Source: Candidatus Anammoxibacter sp. (GTDB taxonomy: Bacteria; Planctomycetota; Brocadiia; Brocadiales; Anammoxibacteraceae). From it: 64,000 nucleotides of DNA. The position numbers were made by a program, and so were the translations under genes. How positions within the stretch are numbered: the first letter of the stretch is position 1; every line of letters starts with the position of its first letter. The notes beneath the pieces were generated by a model that did not search any database, was not told where the DNA came from, and saw only the letters and a list, made by a program, of their open reading frames with translations. The stretch is taken from contig JAIQZO010000034.1 of the NCBI GenBank assembly GCA_021777055.1, positions 1 through 64,000 on the forward strand, in the 5' to 3' direction. Positions 1 to 8,340 of this stretch are shown piece by piece.

Positions 1-34
1 AATCAAATCCTATTGATATACAATCGGTTTTCAT
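1..34 (-). CDS. 5' end of an unidentified gene, cut by the window edge
   Basis: Read on the minus strand, an ATG at 34-32 opens a frame that stays open for the 11 codons available (MKTDCISIGFD). It is preceded by a near-perfect Shine-Dalgarno sequence (AGGAGG, complement of 39-44) four bases upstream. The peptide is too short to assign a family. The call rests on the strong ribosome site and the open frame; the gene would continue left of the window. Confidence 0.5.
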   Translation of the reverse strand, partial: MKTDCISIGFD

Positions 35-36
35 GC

Positions 37-130
37 GCCCTCCTTTTTTCTACATTGGATATTTATTACTAGTCACATATATACTATCCAATGGGAGGGC
101 CTTTATCTACTCAAGTCTCCTTTTTTCTAC
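37..130 (-). promoter_or_regulatory. 5' leader able to sequester the ribosome binding site of the minus-strand gene
   Basis: In the minus-strand transcript, GCCCTCC (100-94) can pair with the Shine-Dalgarno stretch GGAGGGC (43-37), and ATTGG (92-88) with CCAAT (58-54). This forms a two-part hairpin that would bury the ribosome site. The stretch GTAGAAAAAAGGAG occurs twice, at 130-117 and 54-41, the second copy containing the real Shine-Dalgarno. The pairing is seen in the sequence; translational control is inference. Confidence 0.4.
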
Positions 131-148
131 TCTATCAATAAATTTCTA

Positions 149-243
149 TAATTTTAGGCATTTTAGTGTACTTTAGGCATTTTAGGCACTTAATGTTAGC
201 ACACATATGTGTTCCGCAAATATCTAACCGGACAATGCTGATA
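149..243 (+). repeat. Dispersed hairpin repeat R1, copy a
   Basis: The unit reads TTTTAGGCA, then a GTTAG (195-199)...CTAAC (224-228) stem around the self-complementary ACACATATGTGT, then CGGACAATGCTGA. A partial leading TTTTAGGCA stretch starts at 149 and the full unit at about 172. Related copies lie directly downstream (about 242-315) and at 11,338-11,411. It has no coding potential and looks like a small intergenic palindromic element. Confidence 0.7.
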
Positions 244-315
244 ATTTTAGGCATTTTAGGCACTCAATGTTAGTAAGCATATGTGTGAAGCAAATAGCGA
301 GCCTGATAACACTGG
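242..315 (+). repeat. Dispersed hairpin repeat R1, copy b (degenerate)
   Basis: This is a tandem copy of the preceding unit: the same double TTTTAGGCA lead, ACTCAATGTTAG, a CATATGTGT core, AGCAAATA, and a diverged end (GCCTGATAACACTGG). The closing CTAAC arm is changed to a form that no longer pairs well, so this copy appears to be decaying. Confidence 0.6.
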
Positions 316-517
316 TATATATATTGGAAATGTGTAGGGCAATCAAAAATGCAGATTGATCTATTTCGCTGGTTTTAATTATGTGTTGACACGTCTAAGT
401 ATTTGTGGTAAAGGTGTGTTTATAAATGGACGAAGGTATATTTATGGCGAATACAAAGGCAAAATGTTTGCAGCTTAGTATTGATATTGGTCCTGAAGAA
501 CATTGTGAAATAAAAAA

Positions 518-1018
518 ATGCGTAATTTATATATTGTTATAATTATACTGTTCGTAATTATATATTTTATCTTTCCGTTTGACATATTTCCGGACTTTCT
601 TGGCTTGCCGGGAAGGGTTGATGATCTATCTTTGATAGGGTTAGCTATCTGGTTTATCAGGAAACGGTTACTGGGGAACCGACAAGGCTTTAAGAATCCG
701 TTCGGGCAAAATAGCGCAAAAGGAAGCGGCGGGGCATGGCAGGGGCAAAACGGTGGGAAGGACCAGCAATATAATTATAAACAAGGCAATGAAAGAAAGA
801 AAACTGCGGAAGAAGAGAGATGGGGCAGTAGTGATCCATACGTAATCTTGAATGTTCGTAGAAATGCAACAAAAGATGATATAAAAAATGCCTATAAAGA
901 GTTGCTGAAAAAATATCATCCAGACAAGGTTGCATTTCTCGGTGAGGAGTTTCAGGAGATTGCTCATAAAAAGATGGTGGAAATTCAGCGAGCGTATGAC
1001 ACCTTAATTAACAAATAA
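518..1018 (+). CDS. Membrane-anchored DUF1232 / J-domain protein
   Basis: The 166-residue protein opens with a hydrophobic segment (about 4-20). A DUF1232-like stretch follows (FPFDIFPDFLG...VDDLSLIG, about 19-45), then a polar glycine/glutamine-rich linker (about 55-95). It ends in a J-domain (about 106-165) with the diagnostic HPD in KKYHPDKV. J-domains stimulate DnaK-type Hsp70 ATPase, so a membrane-tethered co-chaperone is likely. The linker resembles the G-rich region of DnaJ, but no zinc fingers are present. A second DUF1232 protein lies at 22,606-22,926. No dnaK or grpE neighbour is visible. A 38-codon frame begins at 426 and overlaps the start; it is probably not a gene. Confidence 0.85.
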   Translation: MRNLYIVIIILFVIIYFIFPFDIFPDFLGLPGRVDDLSLIGLAIWFIRKRLLGNRQGFKNPFGQNSAKGSGGAWQGQNGGKDQQYNYKQGNERKKTAEEERWGSSDPYVILNVRRNATKDDIKNAYKELLKKYHPDKVAFLGEEFQEIAHKKMVEIQRAYDTLINK

Positions 1019-1096
1019 ATTGGGAAAAGGAAAAGGTTGACAATTAATAATCCCATGTTTATAATTTTGTTAAGAATAACGTTTTATTTTTAAATG

Positions 1097-1144
1097 TAAA
1101 CCTATCCATTTCTCATCAGAAACGGATTTGTGGTTTATTTTTAT
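1097..1144 (+). terminator. Hairpin terminator after the J-domain gene
   Basis: TAAACC (1097-1102) pairs with GGTTTA (1132-1137), enclosing a second stem TCCATTTCT/AGAAACGGA (1105-1113 and 1118-1126, one mismatch, CATC loop). A T-rich run follows at once. The rest of the gap up to 1354 holds no other feature I can support. Confidence 0.55.
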
Positions 1145-1354
1145 AAAAGCGGAATGACTTTGTCTTAGAAATTTTTAATTATTCGTGTTGTGTCTCAGGA
1201 TTAAGCGGAATATACATTAGTGTATTTTTCGTCAGTCCAATAAATCTAAAAGGTCTTTATCTGTTTTAGATCAGAAACTATTATCCCACAACAATAATAG
1301 GATCCAAAATGGCCTCTTTTAGGTTAACGTTATTCGATCTATAAGGATCATTGT

Positions 1355-2632
1355 TTGGAACCAGGCAGTACATTATCTATCGTTAAATTCCTACCAGAGA
1401 TATACTTAACTGCAATTCTGATATTCTTGTCAGGGTTTTTTTCGTCTTCAGAGACGGCTCTGTTTTCGCTCACGCGTGAAACAAGAAAAGAGTTATCCAG
1501 GAACGGTACGTTCTTGAATAAAATCATCCTCTATCTACTCAACCGGCCCAGATCGTTATTGATCACCCTGCTTTTAGGAAATATGTTGGTTAATGTTGCA
1601 TATTTTAGTGTTGCCTACAAAATGGCGAAAAGCGTATTAATAGCTGGACACGAAAACGCATCTCTTATTTCCGGGATAATAGGTGTCTCTTCACTCTTGA
1701 TTATTATTATTTTTGGAGAAGTGATACCAAAAAACATAGCGGTCACTGTTCCTGTGAGGGTTTCAAAAACCTTTGTATTACCTATTCTGATATTTGAAAA
1801 GGTCTTTCTTCCCATCAGTATTCCTTTGGATTTTATTACAGATAAGATATCTTATCTGTTTTCAAAGGGGAATAATGGAGAGGAAAAAAACATTACTGTT
1901 GATGAGCAGAAAATGATTGTTGGCATGGGGAAAAAACATGGTTTAGTTGATGAAGCAGAACACACTATGATTAATGCTGTATTGGATTTTCAGGAAAAAT
2001 CGGTTAAAGATGTAATGGTCCCCAGGGTGGATATGGCAGTTTATGACGTTGCTGACCCTGTTGATGGGTTTCTTGACATTGTACGCCAGACCAAATATAC
2101 AAAAATTCCAGTCTATAACACAAGTCCTGACACTATCATTGGGGTAATTCACTCTAAAGATGTATTTTTTGAACCCGACGTAGAATTAAGGAAGTTTGTA
2201 AAACCCGTGCTTTTTATTCCTGCAACAAAGACTATTGAAAGTTTGCTAAGGAAATTTCGCAGAGAGCATAAACAGTTGGCTATTGTATTAGATGAGTATG
2301 GTGGAACTGCGGGATTGGTGGCACTGGAGGATATCCTGGAAGAGATAGTTGGTGAGATTAAAGATGAGCATGATAAGCATGAAGAGCTTATAAAAAAGAC
2401 AGGTGAAAATAGATACTATCTACCAGGTAATATAAGTATAAGGGATTGGAGTGATTACTTTGAAGTTGAACTTGAACCTACTGATTTTGATACCGTAGGT
2501 GGGCTGGTTATTTCTCTTTTGGATGATATGCCAAAAAAGGGTGATACTGTAGACTTTAGGAATATGCGGTTTACCGTTGACAAGATAAAAAAACGTCGAA
2601 TAGCATATATTGTTATGGAGGTAAATCCATAG
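1355..2632 (+). CDS. CNNM/CorC-family membrane protein with CBS domains
   Basis: The 425-residue protein has a DUF21 (CNNM) transmembrane region (about 10-190) with the motif FFSSSETALFSL and the family signature FGEVIPKNIA. A pair of CBS domains follows (about 205-335: VMVPRVDMAVYD, VLDEYGGTAGLVALEDILEEIVGEI). It ends in a CorC/HlyC-type domain (about 345-425). The family is linked to magnesium or cobalt efflux; the older name is hemolysin-like. The start is a TTG with AAGGA about eight bases upstream (1343-1347). A smaller relative follows at 2905. Confidence 0.88.
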   Translation: MEPGSTLSIVKFLPEIYLTAILIFLSGFFSSSETALFSLTRETRKELSRNGTFLNKIILYLLNRPRSLLITLLLGNMLVNVAYFSVAYKMAKSVLIAGHENASLISGIIGVSSLLIIIIFGEVIPKNIAVTVPVRVSKTFVLPILIFEKVFLPISIPLDFITDKISYLFSKGNNGEEKNITVDEQKMIVGMGKKHGLVDEAEHTMINAVLDFQEKSVKDVMVPRVDMAVYDVADPVDGFLDIVRQTKYTKIPVYNTSPDTIIGVIHSKDVFFEPDVELRKFVKPVLFIPATKTIESLLRKFRREHKQLAIVLDEYGGTAGLVALEDILEEIVGEIKDEHDKHEELIKKTGENRYYLPGNISIRDWSDYFEVELEPTDFDTVGGLVISLLDDMPKKGDTVDFRNMRFTVDKIKKRRIAYIVMEVNP

Positions 2633-2680
2633 TGTTAGTTATTTTTAAAAACTTCTTTCTTTTAAGGTTTTAGAGTTTTT

Positions 2681-2862
2681 CTGGAATACAGCATTCAGGA
2701 GCGAGAAGACAGAAGAAGAGAAAGCAAGAGTAAAGCAGTTGAAGTGAAACAGGAGGTTGAAAGTGCAGACTAATCTAACGATTAAGAACAGGGTTAAATT
2801 ATCATAAATCTGTACTTTGTTTTGCCTTCTATTCTCTGAATTCTGAATACTCTATGTAAGGG
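2681..2862 (+). repeat. Degenerate dispersed repeat R3, copy a
   Basis: The gap between the two CNNM genes contains a stretch (GGAATACAGCATTCAGGAG...AAGAGT...CCTTCTATTCTC...GAATTCTGAATAC) that reappears, diverged and in reverse orientation, at about 15,760-15,900. No open frame of note. The match was made by eye and is patchy in the middle. Confidence 0.4.
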
Positions 2863-2904
2863 TGCATTGAATGCGTCCTATTCTTTTAGTGTGATAATTT
2901 AATA

Positions 2905-3873
2905 ATGGATTATATTTTATTAGTAATATTTATCCTGCTTTCTGGGTACTATTCTGGCCTTGAGATGGGTATATATTGTTTAAACAGGGTAAGGCTTCAA
3001 CACCGGGTAGACAGGGGCTGGCGAACTGCAAGGATTCTTGTGCGTCACTTAAGGAAACCGCAGGTACTTTTATGTACAATATTAGTTGGCAACAACGTTG
3101 TAAACTTTGTTGCGTCTGCAGTATTTACAAGATTGTTGGAAAACAGGACTTCGTTGATACAGACGGAGCTGTTTACAACTATTATTCTTTCTCCGATTTT
3201 ACTGGTTTTTGCAGAAGTTACACCTAAGAACCTATTTCGTCAAAGATCTGACAGGCTTCTCTATAACTTAGCTCCCACTCTGGATATATCGCATAAACTA
3301 TTCTATCCGGTCGTTGTTTTGTTAAAGTATGCCAGTAAGATTCCGTTTATTTTCTCAAAACGATCGAGAAAAGAGGATTATACGTTTCTTAATCCGAAAA
3401 GGCTTATGTATTTCTTTTCGGAATGGAGGCAAGATGGTGCCCTTAGCCGGTACCAGAACTTGATGACAAGAAATATTTTACGTTTAGGGCGCGTACCTTT
3501 GAACGGAGTGATGATTCAAGCAAAAGATGTTGTATCCGTGCCCTATAATGTTGAAATAAATAAACTTTCTAAATTAATAAGAAATAAACCTTATTCAAGG
3601 CTCCCGGTTTATGGTGAGGATAAAACAAAGATTATTGGTACGATTAACTTGCTTGAATTCCTCAGTACTTATAAGAAAGGTGACAAGGTGGAACAATTTG
3701 TCAGTGATGCCACATACTTGGATGAAAACTTGTCTGTGGATGAGGCACTTTTCGCCCTTCAAAAGTCTAGGCAGAGGATGGGGATTGTCGTTGATAAAAG
3801 TAATCGTACGCGTGGTATAGTTACTATTAAAGATTTAGTGGAGGAGATTGTTGGGGAACTTGCAGTGTGGTAG
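2905..3873 (+). CDS. Short CNNM-family membrane protein with CBS pair
   Basis: The 322-residue protein has a DUF21 region (about 1-150: LLSGYYSGLEMGIYCLNRVR, FAEVTPKNL) and two CBS motifs (about 195-320, ending DLVEEIVGELAVW). It lacks the C-terminal CorC/HlyC domain of the upstream paralogue, so it stops right after the CBS pair. It probably acts in divalent cation transport or its control, possibly with the upstream paralogue; that pairing is inference. Its stop codon is one base before the start of the HAD gene, so the two are surely cotranscribed. Confidence 0.85.
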   Translation: MDYILLVIFILLSGYYSGLEMGIYCLNRVRLQHRVDRGWRTARILVRHLRKPQVLLCTILVGNNVVNFVASAVFTRLLENRTSLIQTELFTTIILSPILLVFAEVTPKNLFRQRSDRLLYNLAPTLDISHKLFYPVVVLLKYASKIPFIFSKRSRKEDYTFLNPKRLMYFFSEWRQDGALSRYQNLMTRNILRLGRVPLNGVMIQAKDVVSVPYNVEINKLSKLIRNKPYSRLPVYGEDKTKIIGTINLLEFLSTYKKGDKVEQFVSDATYLDENLSVDEALFALQKSRQRMGIVVDKSNRTRGIVTIKDLVEEIVGELAVW

Positions 3874-3874
3874 T

Positions 3875-4525
3875 ATGGAAAAAGTGGCAATTTTTGATAT
3901 TGATGGAACCTTGATTAAAGATATTTCGTCTGAGCGCGTCTTCTTTCGATATCTTTTAAGAAACAGGATAGTGACATTTAAAGACTTGTTGAGATATGCT
4001 GGGCTGTTTTTAAAAAAGTTGTTCTTGTTTAAAGGTGTTTATCTAAGAAGAAACAAATCATATATAAGAGGAAAGAGGTACGAACTATTAGTTGCAGAGG
4101 CGCGAAAATGCTTTGAAGAAGAGCTCTCACCGCATATCTCTAAATCCGGAACGGATGAAATTGACCGGTTAAAACAAGAGGGTTATAGAATAATCCTTTT
4201 AACCGGTACGCTTGATCCGATTATGGAATGTTTTAAGTCTTATTGCAGTGCAGATGATGGCATTGGTACAACGCTTGAAATGGCAGATGGAAATATTACA
4301 GGAAGGATTGATGGTATATATGCTTATCACCTTGGAAAGGCAGATATTGTCAGAAAATTGTCAGAAAATGGTCGAATAGATTTGGCAAATTCATATGCTT
4401 TTGCAAATGAATCCATAGATGTTGACTTTATGGAGCTAGTGGGAAATCCTGTTGCGGTAAATCCGGATCCGTTGCTTAAAGAGCATGCATTGAAAGAGGA
4501 TTGGCGAATAGTAGAGTTTAAGTAA
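3875..4525 (+). CDS. HAD-family phosphatase (SerB/IB type)
   Basis: The 216-residue protein starts with MEKVAIFDIDGTL, holding the HAD nucleophile motif DxDGT at residues 7-11. Motif II is in ILLTGT (about 108-113), and a conserved lysine lies near LGKADIVRK. Motif III is less canonical (ANESIDVDFMELVGNPVAVNPD instead of GDSxxD). The ATG at 3875 was preferred over an in-frame ATG at 3848 because the latter overlaps the CNNM gene and adds residues before the conserved start. The usual subfamily substrates are phosphoserine or other small phosphomonoesters; the real one is unknown. Confidence 0.78.
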   Translation: MEKVAIFDIDGTLIKDISSERVFFRYLLRNRIVTFKDLLRYAGLFLKKLFLFKGVYLRRNKSYIRGKRYELLVAEARKCFEEELSPHISKSGTDEIDRLKQEGYRIILLTGTLDPIMECFKSYCSADDGIGTTLEMADGNITGRIDGIYAYHLGKADIVRKLSENGRIDLANSYAFANESIDVDFMELVGNPVAVNPDPLLKEHALKEDWRIVEFK

Positions 4526-4562
4526 AAAACGCGGCCTATCCATTTTGAAGATACACACGATT

Positions 4563-4598
4563 AAGGAAAGTGGCAACTTTCCAATTGCCGCTTTCCTT
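4563..4598. terminator. Bidirectional hairpin terminator
   Basis: A 14-bp stem (AAGGAAAGTGGCAA at 4563-4576 with TTGCCGCTTTCCTT at 4585-4598, one G.U pair) with an 8-base loop lies between the convergent HAD gene and the minus-strand exported protein. It is well placed to end transcription from both sides. Confidence 0.75.
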
Positions 4599-4627
4599 AT
4601 CGTTAAATATTATTGTAGAAGCCAATT

Positions 4628-5191
4628 TTAATCAAATTTGGAAAAATCTACGTCAAATTTTATTTCACCAAAATCTTCTATTAGAATTACTTCTGTTTTG
4701 GCCATGGGATCCAAATCCGCATAATTAAAGTATGCCTTTAATGACTTCACGTTGCTTCCCGGACCTGAAGGTGGCATTTGCATCGCTTGTTCTACCCGTG
4801 CCGGTTGTATTGACTTTCCCTGCTGTTTTAAGATAACGTTGAAAATCTTTTTGGTAGATGATACCCTAATAGGCATTACCGGAGAATTAATAATGGCTTC
4901 AATTTCATCTTTTGAAGCGTCTGGCATACCAGCTCGCAATCTCATGGAAGAAATAATAGAAAGATATATTAATTTACTTTCAACTATTCCTCCATCACCT
5001 GCTGGCCAATCTCCAAAACGTGCAGGCTTAATACTCTCTGTTCCAAAGATATTCATTGTACTACCCATTCCTAGATTAACTGCATCTTCTATCTTTTCGT
5101 CTGTGGGGTTTAGAACTATAGAGTAAGAAAGGCGTGGAACAATAAACATGGCGAATATGATAATTAACGGGATGACTCTTTTTGCTGTCAT
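4628..5191 (-). CDS. Exported protein of unknown function
   Basis: The 187-residue protein has a clear signal peptide (positively charged start, hydrophobic 6-22, SYS before cleavage). The mature part is soluble with no motif I recognise. It has a GIVESKLIYLSIISSMRLRA helix, a proline-rich stretch (MQMPPSGPG, about 138-146) and an acidic end (IKFDVDFSKFD). Cysteines are absent, so it is neither a lipoprotein nor a cytochrome. It is transcribed alone, convergent with the HAD gene and divergent from lnt. Confidence 0.7.
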   Translation of the reverse strand: MTAKRVIPLIIIFAMFIVPRLSYSIVLNPTDEKIEDAVNLGMGSTMNIFGTESIKPARFGDWPAGDGGIVESKLIYLSIISSMRLRAGMPDASKDEIEAIINSPVMPIRVSSTKKIFNVILKQQGKSIQPARVEQAMQMPPSGPGSNVKSLKAYFNYADLDPMAKTEVILIEDFGEIKFDVDFSKFD

Positions 5192-5334
5192 TTTAAATCT
5201 CCTATTCTATTCTTGTTTTTAAAGTAAATATCTAGAAAGCTTTTTGTTTACAGAAAACCGGATGGTTGCGTTTGTGATCCGGAAATGTATAATACCACAA
5301 AAGTTCTATTAATAACTTCTTCAATTATAACGCC

Positions 5335-6984
5335 TTGAGTAAAAATATCAATAAGTTTCTAACTGATAAAACCCTTTATAAAACTCCTTTTATACTTTCT
5401 ATTGCAACTGTAGTACTTCTTTTTCTGTCGTTTCCTGCAATAGATCAGTGTTATCTGATTTGGATGGCATTAATTCCATGGCTGATGCTGATTAAGAGTA
5501 GAAACCGAGTTGTTGTTTCCTCTCTCTTTGTTGGTGCTCTATTCTTTTTACTTAGCCTCATATGGATGAGGCATGTGACCTATTTTGCCTGGATTCTGTT
5601 AAGTTTTTACTTAACCGCATACTTTTTCGTTTTTGGATTTTGTACAAACTATATCGTTAGTAGATGTAGGATTCCATTGACATTGATTGTTCCCTTTTTG
5701 TGGGTAAGTCTGGAATACCTTAGGTCATTTCTGATAACTGGGTTCCCTTGGTTTTATATTGGTCATAGCCAGTACATTTATCTGCCTTTGATTCAGGTAA
5801 CGGATATTACCGGTGTATATGGGTTATCGTTTCTTATCATCCTGGTTAATGCTGCTGTTGTAGAGTTAATCAGTGGGTGTTGTCATAGCTCCGGTTATAA
5901 TAGGCGGTGGTCATATCATCTGCTTGTAAATGCTGCCTTGCCTCTCTTGCTGTTTGTTGTCGTTCTGGTTTATGGTTATGTGTCCTTAAAGCAGAATAAT
6001 ACAGAAAAAGGTCCAATGATAACGGTTGTCCAGGGCAATATATTGCAGTCTGTTAAGAACAGTCCGGATGATATGCAACAGGCGCGAAACATGCATAAAT
6101 ATGTAAATCTCTCTTTATTATCAGTAGACAGTAGTAAAAGGGCAGACCTGGTTATTTGGCCTGAAACAATGGCGCCAGGGATCTTAAACATAAATCCTGA
6201 CTTTTCCGGAAGAAGCATTGATAAAATTTCCCAGAGTCAGATAATAAACCTCGCTTATTTATTAAATACTAGACTTCTTATAGGTGGAACATCCATAGAA
6301 ATAGATGGAGATGAACAGGCATTCTTTAATTCTGCATTCTATTATGATAATTTTGGAAGGATAATTGACCGTTATGATAAGGTGCACCTTGTGCCGTTTG
6401 GTGAATATACTCCGTTAAAAGAATATTTTCCATTTCTTGCAAGGTTGGTTCCTTACGATGTTAGTCTTTCGCCCGGAAGCAAACGGACAATATTTGATCT
6501 TCCCGTTAAAGATGGAAATATAAAAGGTTATAAATTTGGAGTGGTGATCTGTTATGAGGATACGGTCCCAACTTTGGTACGTGAGTTTGTAAAAATGGGT
6601 GCCGATTTTATGGTGAATATTACCAATGATGGATGGTTTGGCAAAAGTTCTGAGCTTGATCAGCATCTTGCAATTATGGCCTTTCGTGCGGTAGAAAATC
6701 GAATAGCATTGGTGCGGGCTGCAAACACAGGGATTTCTGCTTTTATAGATATTAACGGCAGGATATACGATAGGCTTGTAAATGAAAATGGCGAAGCTAA
6801 AGAGGTAGATGGATCGTTAACAAATAACGTAAGGATTAATAAAAGAAGAACCCTTTCTTTCTATACAAAGAATGGTGACCTGTTTGCTATAGTATGCCTT
6901 TTTGTTTCTGTATCTTTATTATTATGGGCAGGGACAAAACATTATCTTGATTTTAGAAGAACAAATGAAGGAACCAAGATATGA
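5335..6984 (+). CDS. lnt: Apolipoprotein N-acyltransferase
   Basis: Adds the third acyl chain to the N-terminal cysteine of lipoproteins in the inner membrane. At 549 residues it is near the usual family length. About six to seven membrane segments fill 1-220. A nitrilase-fold domain (about 225-490) carries the catalytic triad: Glu in WPETMAPG, Lys in YDKVHLVPFGEY and Cys in VVICYEDT. A last membrane segment lies near the C-terminus. The start appears to be TTG (TTGAGTAAAAAT); no clear Shine-Dalgarno precedes it. Presence of Lnt supports a Gram-negative type envelope with lipoproteins such as the one at 35,469. Confidence 0.93.
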   Translation: MSKNINKFLTDKTLYKTPFILSIATVVLLFLSFPAIDQCYLIWMALIPWLMLIKSRNRVVVSSLFVGALFFLLSLIWMRHVTYFAWILLSFYLTAYFFVFGFCTNYIVSRCRIPLTLIVPFLWVSLEYLRSFLITGFPWFYIGHSQYIYLPLIQVTDITGVYGLSFLIILVNAAVVELISGCCHSSGYNRRWSYHLLVNAALPLLLFVVVLVYGYVSLKQNNTEKGPMITVVQGNILQSVKNSPDDMQQARNMHKYVNLSLLSVDSSKRADLVIWPETMAPGILNINPDFSGRSIDKISQSQIINLAYLLNTRLLIGGTSIEIDGDEQAFFNSAFYYDNFGRIIDRYDKVHLVPFGEYTPLKEYFPFLARLVPYDVSLSPGSKRTIFDLPVKDGNIKGYKFGVVICYEDTVPTLVREFVKMGADFMVNITNDGWFGKSSELDQHLAIMAFRAVENRIALVRAANTGISAFIDINGRIYDRLVNENGEAKEVDGSLTNNVRINKRRTLSFYTKNGDLFAIVCLFVSVSLLLWAGTKHYLDFRRTNEGTKI

Positions 6985-7119
6985 TCTTTTAAGTTTGTTT
7001 GTTTGAAAAGTTGCGAAAATATCAAATGTGCTGGTTTTAGGTTGGCTTAGTTGGCTCAAAGACGCACAGTTGGCTGGCTAGAATAGCGTTATTTAGGCTT
7101 GTGTGTTTTTTTTGGCTTA

Positions 7120-7380
7120 TATAGTATTACCCTGTAAAAACTTGTTTTTCTAGAAAGAAATTTTTACCATGCATTCTTAAGTTATTTGTAACGGTATAGT
7201 TACTGGATGCGTGATACTAGCTGCTTGATAATTTATTTACCTGCCCTAAAAGATTATATCTTAAATTAAATTCGTCTCTTTTTCATGTTGCATCTTGACA
7301 GGAAAACTAGAAATTGTACTATTTGCCAGTATCTAGTATCCAGTATCTCATATTTTGATTGCGGCTTCGCCGCTTTATGT
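7120..7380 (+). repeat. Dispersed repeat R2, copy a (about 260 bp)
   Basis: From TATAGTATTACC to the small palindrome GCGGCTTCGCCGC and CTTTATG, this stretch matches 23,108-23,361 over its whole length with scattered substitutions and small indels. It includes a conserved TTGACA followed by a TA-rich hexamer, which could act as an outward promoter. No open frame spans it. It fills most of the 600-base gap between lnt and the carbonic anhydrase gene. Confidence 0.8.
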
Positions 7381-7551
7381 TATGTTCTCGAAATGTATAT
7401 TCAAATAACTGGTAGGACGGTATAACTACTTGCCTCCAGCTGTTTTTACTTATACCTAAAAAGGTAGAGTTGTCCATTGGTACTCTCTTGACCATGCAGA
7501 ATTTATTGTCCTAATTGCACACTCTATATTTTTAAGTTCATTGGTGGGAGG

Positions 7552-7570
7552 GGGGAGTTAGAAACTCCCC
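7552..7570 (-). terminator. Hairpin after the carbonic anhydrase gene
   Basis: Perfect stem GGGGAGTT (7552-7559) / AACTCCCC (7563-7570) with a three-base loop, 18 bases past the stop of the minus-strand gene. There is no clear U-run, so it may act as an mRNA 3' end stabiliser or a Rho-assisted stop. Confidence 0.5.
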
Positions 7571-7587
7571 TTTGCCAGATTAGGTTA

Positions 7588-8169
7588 TTAATCTGGTTTC
7601 CCTGCTTCGGTTGCCTCTGGAACCTCTATCAATTTTCCTGTTTTACAATCGTATATGTATCCATAGATTGGAATTGCAGAGGGGACCATTGAACAATTTC
7701 GGATTCGCATTACATCCTCAGTAACACTTTGTGACTGATCTCTTATAGTTAACCATTGGATGAATTTACCATCCGTTGTTCCTGGCCCATCACCGCAGTC
7801 GTGCCACCCGGAGGCATCGACACTCGATGTCTTTAAACTGCTTTCCAGCAGATTGCCCATGGTTTCATTGTCGAATTTTTCCATTCCACAATCGGTGTGA
7901 TGTATAACGAACCATTCTTTTGTTCCAAGCAACTTGTAAGATATTACTAATGAACGAATAGCATCATCACTTACTCTTCCTCCCGCATTTCTAAAGACAT
8001 GGGCATCACCTTCCGCAAGGCCAGCGAACTTTGCAGGGTCAAGGCGTGCGTCCATACATGTTAGGATTGCAAAATTTCTTCCCGGGGGCAGGGGAAGATT
8101 GCCTTTATCACCGAATTCGGCAACATATTTTGCATTTGCAGACAACACTTCTTTAACTATTTTACTCAT
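7588..8169 (-). CDS. Beta-class carbonic anhydrase
   Basis: Interconverts CO2 and bicarbonate. The 193-residue protein carries the zinc ligands of the beta class: Cys38 with Asp40/Arg42 in CMDAR, and His91 and Cys94 in HHTDCGM. The start at 8169 (MSKIVK) was chosen because GGAGGAG sits just upstream; the longer frame from 8184 would start inside that ribosome site. Monocistronic, with a hairpin after it. In an autotroph it could feed carbon fixation or pH balance; that role is inference. Confidence 0.9.
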   Translation of the reverse strand: MSKIVKEVLSANAKYVAEFGDKGNLPLPPGRNFAILTCMDARLDPAKFAGLAEGDAHVFRNAGGRVSDDAIRSLVISYKLLGTKEWFVIHHTDCGMEKFDNETMGNLLESSLKTSSVDASGWHDCGDGPGTTDGKFIQWLTIRDQSQSVTEDVMRIRNCSMVPSAIPIYGYIYDCKTGKLIEVPEATEAGKPD

Positions 8170-8340
8170 GAATTTCTCCTCCATTAGTTCACTACAAATT
8201 TAATTTAAGTTTTCTACATTATGATTTTAAGAAATCTAACAATTATGATGGATTTTTAGTTATGTGATTTCCTATACTTCTATAAGTTTTAAAATCCACG
8301 TTTTGCCATAATAAATCAGGCTTTAATTTAAAACCTATCA

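Noticed and set aside
426-542. A 38-codon frame upstream of and overlapping the J-domain gene
   Set aside because: No good ribosome site, no recognisable sequence, and it overlaps the start of a well supported gene in another frame; a leader peptide cannot be excluded but is not supported.
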